From Tepidanaerobacter acetatoxydans_A (GTDB taxonomy: Bacteria > Bacillota > Thermosediminibacteria > Thermosediminibacterales > Tepidanaerobacteraceae): 41,190 nt of DNA. Under the pieces are notes generated by a model. The model had not been told where the DNA came from, searched no databases, and worked only from the letters and a program-made list of their open reading frames with translations. The stretch covers positions 1 to 41,190 of the forward strand of contig JALHJR010000019.1 of NCBI GenBank assembly GCA_022840405.1, given 5' to 3'. Below are positions 1-7,770 of this stretch, piece by piece (the stretch's first letter is position 1; each line of letters starts with the position of its first letter). Position numbers and translations under genes: made by a program.

Positions 1-3
1 CGT

Positions 4-98
4 GGAGAGATGGCTGAGCTGGTCGAAGGCGCGCGACTGGAAATCGCGTAACCGTGCTAAAACGCGGTTCGAGGGTTCGAATCCCTCTCTCTCCGCCA
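4..98 (+). tRNA. tRNA-Ser (anticodon GGA)
   Basis: This is a complete class II tRNA. The acceptor arms GGAGAGA (4-10) and TCTCTCC (88-94) pair, followed by discriminator G and an encoded CCA (96-98). The anticodon stem CGCGA/TCGCG closes the loop CTGGAAA, so the anticodon at 39-41 is GGA, which reads UCC and UCU. A long variable arm precedes the T arm, GAGGG-TTCGAAT-CCCTC (71-87), as expected for serine. Confidence 0.97.
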
Positions 99-222
99 TA
101 TATGAAAACAAACAAGGGTTACAGGAAGCAGGCCTGTAGCCTTTTTGAATGTATAAATTTGCAGCTTGCTTTAAGCTATTAAATATAGTAAAATAAATGG
201 GTAACAGATTGCTTAAAAGTTT

Positions 223-489
223 GCCGTGCTAGATGGGGAGGCAGCGGTGCCCTGTACCCACAATCCGCTACAGTGGGGTCGAATTCCCTCTAGAGGTCTT
301 TTCCCTGTGGGGTCTGGCTTTGACAAGTGGTGACGATGACCGGGTCCTGCGCAATGAAAACTTTCGAACCCCGTCAGGTCCGGGAGGAAGCAGCGGTAAG
401 GAAGCCCTTTCATGTGCCGCAGGGGAGCCTGGTCGGAGCTAACTGTCATTGTAACGCTCGGAGGGATGGATCGACGGAGGGTGCACGGC
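223..489 (+). ncRNA. ffs: Signal recognition particle RNA, large bacterial type (with Alu domain)
   Basis: The RNA of the signal recognition particle binds Ffh and targets nascent membrane proteins. The ends pair perfectly (GCCGTGC at 223-229 with GCACGGC at 483-489). The 5' part has the Alu-domain look of Bacillus/Clostridium scRNA. The conserved Ffh-binding domain IV is visible around 375-400, with GTCAGGTCCGGGAGGAAGCA. The length of about 267 nt fits the large Firmicutes form rather than the short 4.5S RNA of enterics. It lies between tRNA-Ser and dnaX, a common Firmicutes arrangement. Apparent reading frames over this stretch are spurious. Confidence 0.95.
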
Positions 490-501
490 ATATAGATTTT
501 A

Positions 502-526
502 GCCGCCGATATTATCGGCGGCTTTT
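502..526 (+). terminator. Rho-independent terminator of the SRP RNA
   Basis: A 9-bp GC-rich hairpin (GCCGCCGAT/ATCGGCGGC with a 3-nt ATT loop) is followed by TTTT, 12 nt after the SRP RNA. Confidence 0.9.
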
Positions 527-572
527 AAAATAAATGCATGACTTTCATTTTAAGTATTTAGGAGAGATTTTC

Positions 573-2372
573 ATGTCTTATGTAGCCCTTTATAGAAAAT
601 ACCGTCCGCAGAATTTTGATGAAATAGTCGGCCAAAAGGCTATTGTTACAACTTTAAAAAATCAATTAAAAAGTGGTAAAATTGCACATGCCTATCTTTT
701 CTGCGGCATGAGGGGAACAGGTAAAACCAGTACTGCCCGGGTTTTTGCAAAAGCTCTTAATTGTGAAAAGGGACCAACTGAAAATCCGTGTAATACATGC
801 ACATCCTGTAAAGCGATAACAAGCGGCAATATGATGGATGTCATAGAAATGGATGCTGCATCAAACCGAGGGATTGATGATATTCGAGATCTCAGGGAGA
901 AAGTAAATTTTGCTCCTTCAGAAGGTCGATATAAAATATACATTATTGATGAAGTCCACATGCTTACTACTGAAGCTTTTAATGCCCTCCTAAAAACCCT
1001 TGAAGAACCGCCTAAATATGTAATTTTTATTCTTGCAACCACCGAACCTGACAAGCTTCCGCCGACAATTCTGTCAAGATGCATGAGATTTGATTTCAAA
1101 CGAATTACCACATCTGAGATTGCTGAGCGGTTAAAAAAAGTTGCACAAGATTCCGGAATTGATATAGATAATAAAGCACTACTACAAATAGCAGCTCATT
1201 CACAAGGGTCGGTCAGGGATGCCTTGAGCCTTCTTGACAAGGCTGAGGCTTTTGGCAAAGGAAAGCTTACTTATGAGGATATACTGGTACTGCTTGGTGC
1301 AGTAAGCAACGAGGTGTTTTATGATGTTTCTGCTGCGGTTATAAAAGGCAGCAGCACTGACTTATTGAATGTCGTAGATGAAGTAGCAAAACAGGGTAAA
1401 GACCTTTTTAGATTTATGGATGACCTTTTAGAACATTTCAGGAATTTGCTCATGGTTTCTATTGGCGCAGACAGGAGCCTTATTGACGTCATTGATGAGG
1501 ATTATGCAAAACTCCAGGAGATTTCCAAAGGATATACAAGAGAAAAGCTGTTATCTATCATAAATGTATTGAAAGATGCTGCAAATGATGTAAAATGGTC
1601 TTTGCAGCCTCGGATTATATTAGAAGCAGCTTTGGTAAAACTTACACTTCCGGCATTTTGGGAAAAAGAAGAAGGATACATTGCAAGAATACAGCAATTA
1701 GAGAGGCAAGTGGCGGCTTTAGAGGAACAATTACAAAATGCGGTAAAGATTGGTTGCGATAACACAAATCAATCTATTTCGAAATCACATGATGCGGCAT
1801 CTGGCAAAAATACCTTACCGACAGATATCCTAGTAAGCAATAGCCGTGATTTAACTCAGAAGATAAAAAAGTCCAAGGATAAAAGCGAATCCGTTGAATC
1901 TGTTAAAATCGATGAAAGCGATAATGAAAGGGCAGATGATTCGAAGATTTTGCTTAGACTTCAAGAGGCTTGGCCGAATGTGCTGGAAAGCTTAGGTTCC
2001 AAACGAAAAATGACGCTTTACTCATCTATCAAGGCAGGCGGGATAAGACCTGCTAAAATCGAGAATAATAAATTGTATCTCATAAATGACAGTGATGCTG
2101 TTTATGAGGAAATAATTCTAACTGAAAAGCATACTATAGAAGAGATTATAAAACAGATTACAGATATAGATGTGACAGTGAAAGGGTTTATAGTTGAGCA
2201 AGATAATGAACTACCTGAGCTTAGTGCATCTGAAGAATTATCCGCTGCTTTAGATGAAAACGATTCTGTGGCATATGAGCCTAAAGCCGAAAGTGAAGAA
2301 ATTTCCGGCGAAGAGTATGGCAAAAGAGTTATTGAGTTTCTTGGTGAAGATATTGTTACCTTTAAAGATTAA
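573..2372 (+). CDS. dnaX: DNA polymerase III subunit gamma/tau
   Basis: This is the clamp-loader ATPase that loads the sliding clamp and links polymerase cores at the replication fork. The 599-aa protein starts MSYVALYRKYRPQNF, the family's usual start. ATG 573 has GGAGAGA (561-567) upstream; an in-frame ATG at 534 has no ribosome site. The Walker A motif is GMRGTGKT at residues 45-52, the zinc cysteines are C64, C73, C76 and C79, the DEVH Walker B is near 126-129 and the LSRC sensor motif is near 167-170. After about residue 380 the sequence becomes charged and low in complexity, then ends in a tau-like C-terminal region. It is first in the dnaX-ybaB-recR operon, a recombination/replication cluster conserved across bacteria. 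Only full-length tau is expected. Confidence 0.97.
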   Translation: MSYVALYRKYRPQNFDEIVGQKAIVTTLKNQLKSGKIAHAYLFCGMRGTGKTSTARVFAKALNCEKGPTENPCNTCTSCKAITSGNMMDVIEMDAASNRGIDDIRDLREKVNFAPSEGRYKIYIIDEVHMLTTEAFNALLKTLEEPPKYVIFILATTEPDKLPPTILSRCMRFDFKRITTSEIAERLKKVAQDSGIDIDNKALLQIAAHSQGSVRDALSLLDKAEAFGKGKLTYEDILVLLGAVSNEVFYDVSAAVIKGSSTDLLNVVDEVAKQGKDLFRFMDDLLEHFRNLLMVSIGADRSLIDVIDEDYAKLQEISKGYTREKLLSIINVLKDAANDVKWSLQPRIILEAALVKLTLPAFWEKEEGYIARIQQLERQVAALEEQLQNAVKIGCDNTNQSISKSHDAASGKNTLPTDILVSNSRDLTQKIKKSKDKSESVESVKIDESDNERADDSKILLRLQEAWPNVLESLGSKRKMTLYSSIKAGGIRPAKIENNKLYLINDSDAVYEEIILTEKHTIEEIIKQITDIDVTVKGFIVEQDNELPELSASEELSAALDENDSVAYEPKAESEEISGEEYGKRVIEFLGEDIVTFKD

Positions 2373-2398
2373 CAAAAAAAATTAAGGAGGAAGAAGCT

Positions 2399-2719
2399 TT
2401 GAAAAATATGGGAAACATGAATAAACTTATGAAACAGGTTCAAAAGATGCAGCAGGATATGGCAAAACTTCAAGATGAGCTTCAGGAAAGAACAGTTGAA
2501 GCCACTGCAGGTGGTGGAGTGGTTAAAGTTGTAGCCAGCGGGAAAAAACAGATTGTAAGCATCGAGATAAGCCCAGAAGTCGTGGATCCTGACGATGTAG
2601 AGATGCTGCAGGACCTTGTAATGGCAGCGACCAACGAAGCACTGCAGAAAGCTGAAGATATGGTAGCTGAAGAAATGGGCAAGCTTACCGGCGGGCTAAA
2701 TATGCCGGGCCTTTTTTAG
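2399..2719 (+). CDS. ybaB: YbaB/EbfC family nucleoid-associated protein
   Basis: This is a small dimeric DNA-binding protein of the nucleoid. Its 106 aa is the usual length. The sequence is typical of the family: an N-terminal helix rich in K, Q and M, a central beta region (GGGVVKVVASGKKQIVSIEI) and a C-terminal helical segment ending in a Met/Gly-rich tail (MGKLTGGLNMPGLF). TTG 2399 is preferred because a strong AGGAGG (2385-2390) lies 8 nt upstream. An ATG three codons downstream is possible but would be too far from that site. It lies between dnaX and recR, 26 nt after dnaX and 11 nt before recR, so it is co-transcribed with both. Confidence 0.95.
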   Translation: MKNMGNMNKLMKQVQKMQQDMAKLQDELQERTVEATAGGGVVKVVASGKKQIVSIEISPEVVDPDDVEMLQDLVMAATNEALQKAEDMVAEEMGKLTGGLNMPGLF

Positions 2720-2730
2720 GTGGGGATTAA

Positions 2731-3327
2731 ATGGCTTATTATGCAGAGCCGCTGGATCGCCTAATCGGCGAACTTTCCCGCCTGCCGGGTATAGGCCCTA
2801 AAACAGCCCAGCGTTTAGCCTTCTATATTCTAAAAATCTCCAAAGATCGTGTGGAAAGTCTGGCAGATGCTATTTTACAAGCTAAAGAATTAATTACCTA
2901 CTGTTCGATTTGCGGAAATTTTACTGATGTGGACCCGTGCAGTATATGTCAAACGCCATACCGGGATAAAAATACAATTATGGTAGTGGAGGATCCTAAA
3001 GACATAGTAGCTATGGAAAAGACCAGAGATTATAAAGGTCTTTACCATGTGCTCCACGGTGCCATATCTCCCTTGGAAGGTATAGGCCCCGATGACATCA
3101 AGATTAAAGAACTATTGGCAAGGATAACACCGGAAATAAAAGAAGTTATCCTTGCTACAAATCCCAACGTGGAGGGTGAAGCTACCGCCATGTACCTGGC
3201 CAAGTTGCTCAAACCCCTTGACGTAAAGGTTACCCGCATAGCTTACGGAATCCCCATGGGCGGAGACCTAGAATATGCCGACGAAGTAACACTGACAAAA
3301 GCCCTGGAAGGCCGTCAGAAGATTTAA
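2731..3327 (+). CDS. recR: Recombination protein RecR
   Basis: RecR works with RecO (and RecF) to load RecA at single-strand gaps during recombinational repair. The 198-aa protein has the standard layout: a helix-hairpin-helix near residues 17-30 (LPGIGPKTAQRLAF), a four-cysteine zinc finger (C58, C61, C70, C73), a Toprim domain starting at VVEDPKD (about 86-92) and the C-terminal family motif (YGIPMGGDLEYADEVTLTKA). The GGTGGGG ribosome site sits in the spacer after ybaB. It is the last gene of the operon. The bofA/yaaL genes that often follow in Firmicutes are absent, and accessory DNA begins here. Confidence 0.97.
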   Translation: MAYYAEPLDRLIGELSRLPGIGPKTAQRLAFYILKISKDRVESLADAILQAKELITYCSICGNFTDVDPCSICQTPYRDKNTIMVVEDPKDIVAMEKTRDYKGLYHVLHGAISPLEGIGPDDIKIKELLARITPEIKEVILATNPNVEGEATAMYLAKLLKPLDVKVTRIAYGIPMGGDLEYADEVTLTKALEGRQKI

Positions 3328-3412
3328 GATGTCAGGGAATGTTGTATATATAAAATAAACTCCTATCATTTTGCAAATTATCGATAGGAAGAAAATAAAG
3401 TTCTTGCAGGAA

Positions 3413-3458
3413 ACATGGTTTATTAGGGCAAAGGAAAGCCCTGTAGGCCATGTTTTTT
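3413..3458 (+). terminator. Nested hairpin terminator after recR
   Basis: An outer stem ACATGG/CCATGT (3413-3418, 3448-3453) encloses a second hairpin AGGGC/GCCCT (3425-3429, 3438-3442) and runs into TTTTTT. It probably ends the dnaX operon. The same nested design and the same TTTGTTTAG tail recur at 7722-7770. Confidence 0.7.
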
Positions 3459-3564
3459 GTTTAGAAGTTTTAAGGGATAAGGAACAAGGAATAAGGCTAA
3501 AAGCCAGAAAAATCAATGGATTAGAAGATTGAATGGAAAAGAAAATGGAATGAAAAATGGGTAA

Positions 3565-3598
3565 NNNNNNNNNNNNNNNNNNNNNNNNNNNNNNNNNN
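3565..3598. other. Assembly gap (34 N)
   Basis: These are 34 undetermined bases inside the repeat-rich non-coding region. Any reading frame crossing them is artefactual. Confidence 1.
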
Positions 3599-4008
3599 TT
3601 CCCCCTTAACCCTCAATCCTAAAAGCACTTTATTTTCATTTTTTGCCCTAAAAATTGAGGAATGAAAGGACTTTAGGAAGTAAGGAATAAGGAAAAAAGG
3701 AATTAAATGGGAAATTGGAAGAGAATAACAAGCCAGTATTTTCAAGGGTTTGAGGGGGATTTGTGAAAGGAGTTTATTTGAAAAAGGAAAGAAGTTTATT
3801 TGGGTTACATATAGTTAGGATTAAGGAAAAAGGGGTAAGGAAAATAGGAAATATTTTGGGCTTAAAATAGGGGTTAATTAGTTGTTTCAAAAATAAAATA
3901 AAGTAGTATTATCTAAAGGGATAAAGGATAAAGGAAAGTATTGAGAATATTGGCTTTCATGTATTTTTAGGCTTTAAGGGAAAAGGGAAATAAAGGAATT
4001 TTATGAAA

Positions 4009-4140
4009 GGACATTATTTACTTTTTAGATATAACATAGGGCTTTTTTTCTGTTTCCAAAAATCATATGGATAAAAATTCTTAGAAACAGAAAAGTTGTT
4101 TCATAAGCGGTAAAGTTCTATCAAAATGAAAATAAAGTCC
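4009..4140. repeat. MITE-like imperfect palindrome, copy A
   Basis: A 132-bp element opens with GGACATTATTT and closes with its near inverse, AATAAAGTCC. Further internal inverse matches include CTGTTTC near 4050 against GAAACAG near 4084. It has no coding capacity. It shares termini and internal blocks (TTTTTTCTGTTTC, GATAAAGTTCT-like) with copies B and C. Confidence 0.6.
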
Positions 4141-4234
4141 TTATATTAAGATTTTATTCACATTTCTTGATGCAAGAATGGGGATAAAGTATACAAAATG
4201 AAAGTAAAATGGGGATAAAAGGGTAAAGGAATAA

Positions 4235-4363
4235 GGACATTATTTGCTTTCTATAAGAACTTGACGTATTTTTTCTGTTTCACAAATTGCAATTGATGAT
4301 TTGGGAAAATGAAAAAAGTATATTTAATGACGATAAAGTTCTTTTATTAAGAAAATAAAGTCG
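4235..4363. repeat. MITE-like imperfect palindrome, copy B
   Basis: A 129-bp element with the same GGACATTATTTGC start, a central TTTTTTCTGTTTC block, ATAAAGTTCT and an AATAAAGTCG end as copy A. Confidence 0.6.
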
Positions 4364-4465
4364 TGATATTGAAAAGTACAAGGAAGAAGGGAAAACATTG
4401 GAAATACGAGATTTGATATAGGTTTAAAGTATAAGGAGATTGGTAATAGTAGGGAGTTAATGCAA

Positions 4466-4594
4466 GGACTTTATTTGCATTTACTATAGAACATACTCTG
4501 CTTTTTTTGTTTCTAAAAATAATATAACGATAATTCTAAAAAAAGAGAAACAAAATTATAACTGATAAAGTTCTATCAAAATAAAAATAAAGTT
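4466..4594. repeat. MITE-like imperfect palindrome, copy C
   Basis: A 129-bp element starts GGACTTTATTTGC, contains TTTTTTTGTTTC and ATAAAGTTCTATC, and ends AATAAAGTT. It is about 230 bp from copy B, the same spacing as A to B. Confidence 0.6.
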
Positions 4595-4716
4595 GTATTA
4601 TTTATAAGAGTGCAGAAAAATATTGCGTACTTGTAGAATAAGACGAAGTAATATACCACATAGTAAATTTTTTACTTCGGAACATTCTTATTATGTGCAC
4701 TAATAGGAGGATTTTC

Positions 4717-5301
4717 ATGTTCGAATACATAAAATTGAAAAGGACAATGTGTTTTGGGACTTGCCCCGTTTATAGTGTAACAATGGATAATGAGGGCAAT
4801 GTAAATTATTATGGGGAAATGTTTGTATATAAGAGCGGGGAACATCATTGGAAGATATCAGGGGAAAAAGTAAATCAGTTAAATGACTTGATTGAGGATT
4901 TTGGGTTTAAGTCTTTCATATATAAGCCAGGGGATGAGTTCATTACCGACCAGCCTTCTTGTATTACCACAATAAAATATTCAGATGGAGAAACTAAAGA
5001 AATTAACCACTATTACGGACATGTTTTGATAGATGATAGCCTGATAGAATTTGAAAAGAATATAGAGAGAATAATAGGTACTAAAAAATATGTAAATCCC
5101 AGATTATACATATATCAGATGGAAGAGAAAATTCCAGAGTCGCCAATTAAGTATATAGTTGTTTCTAATTCAGAAAAAGAAGCCATAGATTTAGTAGAAA
5201 AAGATTGTTTCAGGCAGGAATTGATTGAATGGCGGGTGCAGAAGATAGGGATTGCTGCAGATAATTATTACGGACCTGCAATAATTATGAAAGGCGTTTA
5301 A
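4717..5301 (+). CDS. DUF6438-like protein, paralogue 1
   Basis: This 194-aa protein of unknown function begins with the motif RTMCFGTCPVYSV (residues 9-21), which I associate with the DUF6438 domain. ATG 4717 follows AGGAGG (4705-4710). An upstream in-frame ATG at 4693 lacks a ribosome site. No signal peptide or membrane segment is visible, so it is probably cytosolic. The N-terminal 120 residues are nearly identical to the protein at 9782-10387, while the C-terminal 70 residues have diverged more. It is monocistronic and followed by a GGGAAC/GTTCCC hairpin (5323-5345). The function is unknown. The two conserved cysteines (CFGTC) could bind metal or form a disulfide, which is inference. Confidence 0.8.
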   Translation: MFEYIKLKRTMCFGTCPVYSVTMDNEGNVNYYGEMFVYKSGEHHWKISGEKVNQLNDLIEDFGFKSFIYKPGDEFITDQPSCITTIKYSDGETKEINHYYGHVLIDDSLIEFEKNIERIIGTKKYVNPRLYIYQMEEKIPESPIKYIVVSNSEKEAIDLVEKDCFRQELIEWRVQKIGIAADNYYGPAIIMKGV

Positions 5302-5322
5302 TTGCTGATAATAATAGATTAA

Positions 5323-5345
5323 AGGGAACTCAATACGGGTTCCCT
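5323..5345 (+). terminator. Hairpin after DUF6438 paralogue 1
   Basis: A 7-bp stem AGGGAAC/GTTCCCT with a short loop follows, but with only a weak U tract. It lies between convergent genes and may serve both. Confidence 0.5.
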
Positions 5346-5354
5346 GTTCATTGC

Positions 5355-6032
5355 TCAGGGTTTGCGAATAATATCAAAATCACAGATAGTAATAGAATGG
5401 GCGTCATAATCAATGAGCCCATCTTTTTTCATTTTATTGAGTTCACGAGAAAGAGAAGTTCTTTGAATCCCTAACCTTTCGGCTAATTCCTTCTTTGTCA
5501 TATTAAGTTTTATTTCTTTACTCTTTTGAGTGTAATACTCATAGTTTAAGAATTCAATAATAGATTCCCTTATAGATTTCATGGAGATTGACTTAATTTT
5601 GCTTGTTAAGATAGCAGTTTTATCTGATATACAGGTTAAAAACTTAACTAAAAAATCCTGGCTAGTCTGACAAAGTTGCAATACAAAATCTTTAGGGATA
5701 TGTAAAATTTCAGTATCTGATTTTGCTATCACACTCATGGGATAATAAGGATACTTTGAAAACAATAGGTTGCCACCTATGTTATCTCCGATTTTAAATT
5801 CTGCAACAGTTAACACATTTCCCTTTTCATCAATCTTTTGAACAAATACCTGGCCTTTTAAAACAATATCCCAGTAATTGCATTTCTCACTTTCAAAATG
5901 GATAATGCTGCCTTTGTTGTATTTAGAGATAATATAATTATGCGTTTTAAAAAGATTAAGCAGTTCTTTAGCAGAAAATTCGTCAAATAACCCTGTTAGT
6001 TTTAAAATGTCCAGATAGTCTTTTATGTTCAT
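5355..6032 (-). CDS. Crp/Fnr family transcriptional regulator
   Basis: This 225-aa regulator has an N-terminal cyclic-nucleotide-binding-like beta barrel (roughly residues 15-120, with GSIIHFESEKCNYWDIVLKG and GDNIGGNLLFS) and a C-terminal winged helix (KKELAERLGIQRTSLSRELN, near 180-200). It lacks the N-terminal cysteine cluster of FNR, so an oxygen-sensing Fe-S cluster is not indicated and the ligand is unknown. The start is ATG 6032, with AAGGTG 7 nt upstream; a GTG three codons earlier overlaps that site. It is divergent from the cupin-permease genes, with a perfect 6-bp-arm palindrome between them (6055-6070). It therefore probably controls that operon and itself. Confidence 0.88.
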   Translation of the reverse strand: MNIKDYLDILKLTGLFDEFSAKELLNLFKTHNYIISKYNKGSIIHFESEKCNYWDIVLKGQVFVQKIDEKGNVLTVAEFKIGDNIGGNLLFSKYPYYPMSVIAKSDTEILHIPKDFVLQLCQTSQDFLVKFLTCISDKTAILTSKIKSISMKSIRESIIEFLNYEYYTQKSKEIKLNMTKKELAERLGIQRTSLSRELNKMKKDGLIDYDAHSITICDFDIIRKP

Positions 6033-6054
6033 AAATATCACCTTTTTTAAAATT

Positions 6055-6070
6055 AGTTACCGTGGTAACT
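6055..6070. promoter_or_regulatory. Candidate Crp/Fnr operator (AGTTACC-GT-GGTAACT)
   Basis: A perfect inverted repeat with 7-bp arms lies in the 95-bp gap between the divergent regulator (start 6032) and the cupin gene (start 6128). A TATAAT-like -10 (TTATTATAATATAG, about 6086-6099) faces the cupin gene. The symmetry and position fit a dimeric Crp/Fnr binding site. Confidence 0.6.
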
Positions 6071-6127
6071 GTATGCCGCTGTGATTTATTATAATATAGA
6101 TTCATACATAATGAAAGGAGAGTTTTT

Positions 6128-6457
6128 ATGCTGGAGAAAAAATATTTGTACAGTATAACAGATGAAAAAATAATTGAAAGGATTGTGGATGATGAAAATA
6201 TTCACCTGAATCATATGGTTCTTACAAAGGGAACTAATCTTCCTGAACATTATTCTAATTCCAATATCTATATGATAATTGTACGGGGAAAAATGACTTT
6301 GCAGTTAAATGAACAAGAACCACATCATTACACCAAGGGAGATATTATTAATATTACATATAAAACTAAAATGAATGTTCATAATCAGGATGAAGAAGTA
6401 TTGGAATTCTTTGTGGTAAAGTCGCCTAATCCTAAGAACTACAAAGAGAAGGAGTGA
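6128..6457 (+). CDS. Small cupin-domain protein
   Basis: This is a 109-aa single-domain cupin: a beta-rich sequence with a conserved-barrel pattern (LPEHYSNSNIYMIIVRGKMTL, then HHYTKGDIINI). Candidate metal ligands are H43 in PEHY-type context and the HH pair near residue 77. GAAAGGAG lies 8 nt before ATG 6128. It is first in an operon with the two permease genes (6-nt gap) and under the palindrome at 6055. Cupins of this size often act as ligand sensors or small metal-dependent enzymes. The substrate cannot be inferred from sequence alone. Confidence 0.8.
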   Translation: MLEKKYLYSITDEKIIERIVDDENIHLNHMVLTKGTNLPEHYSNSNIYMIIVRGKMTLQLNEQEPHHYTKGDIINITYKTKMNVHNQDEEVLEFFVVKSPNPKNYKEKE

Positions 6458-6463
6458 TGAGGG

Positions 6464-6946
6464 GTGGACGTTTTTACAGTATCGTTATGGGGAATAACAG
6501 GGGCTGCGTTTATCGCATCCCTTGTTAAAAACAAGCAAAAGACATTTAATTCTATGAAAATGGCAAGAAGTATGATGAAAAATATGATTGGAGAGATTGC
6601 AGGTATATTATTTCTTATAGGATTGATTTTGACTTTCATACCGCCTGAAGTTATAAAAAATGTTTTGGGAGAATCCAATGTGTTTATTTCAACAGTTATT
6701 TCTGCCTTAGTAGGCAGTATTACATTGATTCCAGCCTTTGTAGCATTTCCTCTGGTAGGTTCTTTTGTAGATGCAGGTGCAAGCATTATCCCTGCCGTTG
6801 CATTCTTAACTACTTTAACAATGGTTGGAGTAGTGACATTTCCATTGGAAAAACAAGAATTTGGTTTGAAATTTGCTGCTATCCGTAATGCTCTTAGTTT
6901 TGTGTTTGCACTTATAATAGCACTTACGATGGGAGTGATTATGTAA
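6464..6946 (+). CDS. Permease half, COG0701 (ArsP-like) family, subunit 1
   Basis: This 160-aa integral membrane protein has about five hydrophobic helices (near residues 5-20, 45-60, 75-100, 108-126, 137-158). The helix 3 motif GSITLIPAFVAFPL matches GSFSAGPIYAAFPI in the next gene. In the COG0701/UPF0718 permease family, which includes ArsP, one protein usually carries two such five-helix halves. Here the halves are separate genes one base apart, so the working transporter is probably a heterodimer. The start is GTG 6464, with GGAGTGATGAGG upstream. The substrate is unknown. The family includes exporters of trivalent organoarsenicals. Confidence 0.75.
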   Translation: MDVFTVSLWGITGAAFIASLVKNKQKTFNSMKMARSMMKNMIGEIAGILFLIGLILTFIPPEVIKNVLGESNVFISTVISALVGSITLIPAFVAFPLVGSFVDAGASIIPAVAFLTTLTMVGVVTFPLEKQEFGLKFAAIRNALSFVFALIIALTMGVIM

Positions 6947-6947
6947 A

Positions 6948-7667
6948 ATGATTGAAATAATTAAAAAGAACAAACTACTGACAGCAGTATCTCTGGCATA
7001 TGTTTTTCTATTTATGGCAATGCCCGATAAGGCTTATTTATCTGTCAAAAACAGCATGTATTATATTATAGAAATGCTTGAAATTATGCCTGTGATTTTT
7101 ATACTTACATCAATAATTGAAGCATGGGTTCCTAAAGAAGTAATCATGAATGGATTTGGGGAGAAAGCAGGAATAAAGGGGAGTATATTCTCATTCTTAT
7201 TGGGCAGTTTTTCAGCAGGACCTATTTATGCAGCATTCCCAATCTGCAAAATGCTTTTAAAGAAAGGTGCCAGCATCGCAAATGTAGTTATTATATTAAG
7301 TGCATGGGCAGTAATAAAAGTACCCATGCTTGCCAATGAAGCAAAATTCTTAGGACCGAATTTTATGGGGCTAAGATGGATATTGACAGTAATATCCATA
7401 CTGATAATGTCATATCTAATGACTGTATTTGTAAAAAAAGAAGATATTCCTGTTCAGGAAGAGCGTGACCTTGGCAAAGTAACTGGTATTAATATTAAAG
7501 AAAAATATTGTATTGGATGTGGACTGTGTGAAAAATTAATGCCTCATTATTTTAAGGTGGTGGATAAGAAAGCAAAATGGAAAGAGTCTAAACTTAATGA
7601 GACACAGATAAATGAATTGAAAGCGATAATAGATAAATGTCCTGTTAAGGCCATAGACTTAAAATGA
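6948..7667 (+). CDS. Permease half, COG0701 family, with C-terminal ferredoxin-like domain
   Basis: This 239-aa protein begins with about five membrane helices (residues 10-165) containing GSFSAGPIYAAFPI, the counterpart of the preceding gene's motif. After a charged linker comes a cytosolic tail of about 60 residues with CIGCGLC and a distal CPVKAID: C-x2-C-x2-C plus C-P, the pattern of a single [4Fe-4S] ferredoxin cluster. ATG 6948 is one base after the previous stop, so translation is coupled. A redox domain on a COG0701 permease suggests transport or gating linked to reduction. The nearby flavodoxin and [2Fe-2S] genes fit a shared redox theme, but that link is inference. Confidence 0.75.
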   Translation: MIEIIKKNKLLTAVSLAYVFLFMAMPDKAYLSVKNSMYYIIEMLEIMPVIFILTSIIEAWVPKEVIMNGFGEKAGIKGSIFSFLLGSFSAGPIYAAFPICKMLLKKGASIANVVIILSAWAVIKVPMLANEAKFLGPNFMGLRWILTVISILIMSYLMTVFVKKEDIPVQEERDLGKVTGINIKEKYCIGCGLCEKLMPHYFKVVDKKAKWKESKLNETQINELKAIIDKCPVKAIDLK

Positions 7668-7721
7668 TATTCTTACTGTATACCCAAAAAACTTGTGTCA
7701 TGAATAAAAAGTATTGTTAAG

Positions 7722-7770
7722 AATCATGGTGAAAATAGGGTAGAAACCTTATGGGAGCCATGATTTTTGT
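7722..7770 (+). terminator. Nested hairpin terminator after the permease operon
   Basis: The outer stem AATCATGG/CCATGATT (7722-7729, 7758-7765) encloses an inner hairpin ATAGGGT/ACCTTAT (7735-7741, 7746-7752) and runs into TTTTTGTTT. It has the same build and tail as the structure after recR. Confidence 0.7.

Larger units (their letters stand above)
3459..4716. repeat. Gene-free region of dispersed purine-rich repeats and palindromic elements
   Basis: No credible gene lies here. The stretch is filled with variants of GGATAAGGAATAAGG-like strings (3472-3506, 3672-3710, 3826-3853, 3913-3937, 4209-4236) and with imperfect palindromes that begin GGAC(A/T)TTATTT and end AATAAAGTC. The clear palindromes are listed separately. 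A more degenerate one spans about 3769-3906 (GGAGTTTATTTG to AAATAAAGTAG) and has purine repeats in its middle. Confidence 0.7.

Noticed and set aside
4..98. tRNA-Ser as an attachment site for an integrated element
   Set aside because: No duplicate of the tRNA 3' end is seen elsewhere in the window, and housekeeping genes follow it directly.
213..491. Reading frames over the SRP RNA on both strands
   Set aside because: The conserved RNA fold fully explains this stretch; the frames have no ribosome sites.
692..1111. Leftward frame inside dnaX, and similar long frames opposite pglX, brxC and recR
   Set aside because: They are antisense shadows of strongly conserved genes, with no ribosome sites.
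1131..1140. Slippery A-run in dnaX that could make a gamma subunit by frameshift
   Set aside because: It lies near codons 187-190, inside the ATPase region. A product ending there would lack the clamp-loader domains, so it is not the equivalent of the E. coli gamma site.
3521..3745. Leftward frame spanning the N gap
   Set aside because: It is an artefact of undetermined bases and repeat DNA.
4009..4594. CRISPR array
   Set aside because: The repeats are about 130 bp, imperfect and palindromic at their ends. There are no short exact repeats with unique spacers and no cas genes.
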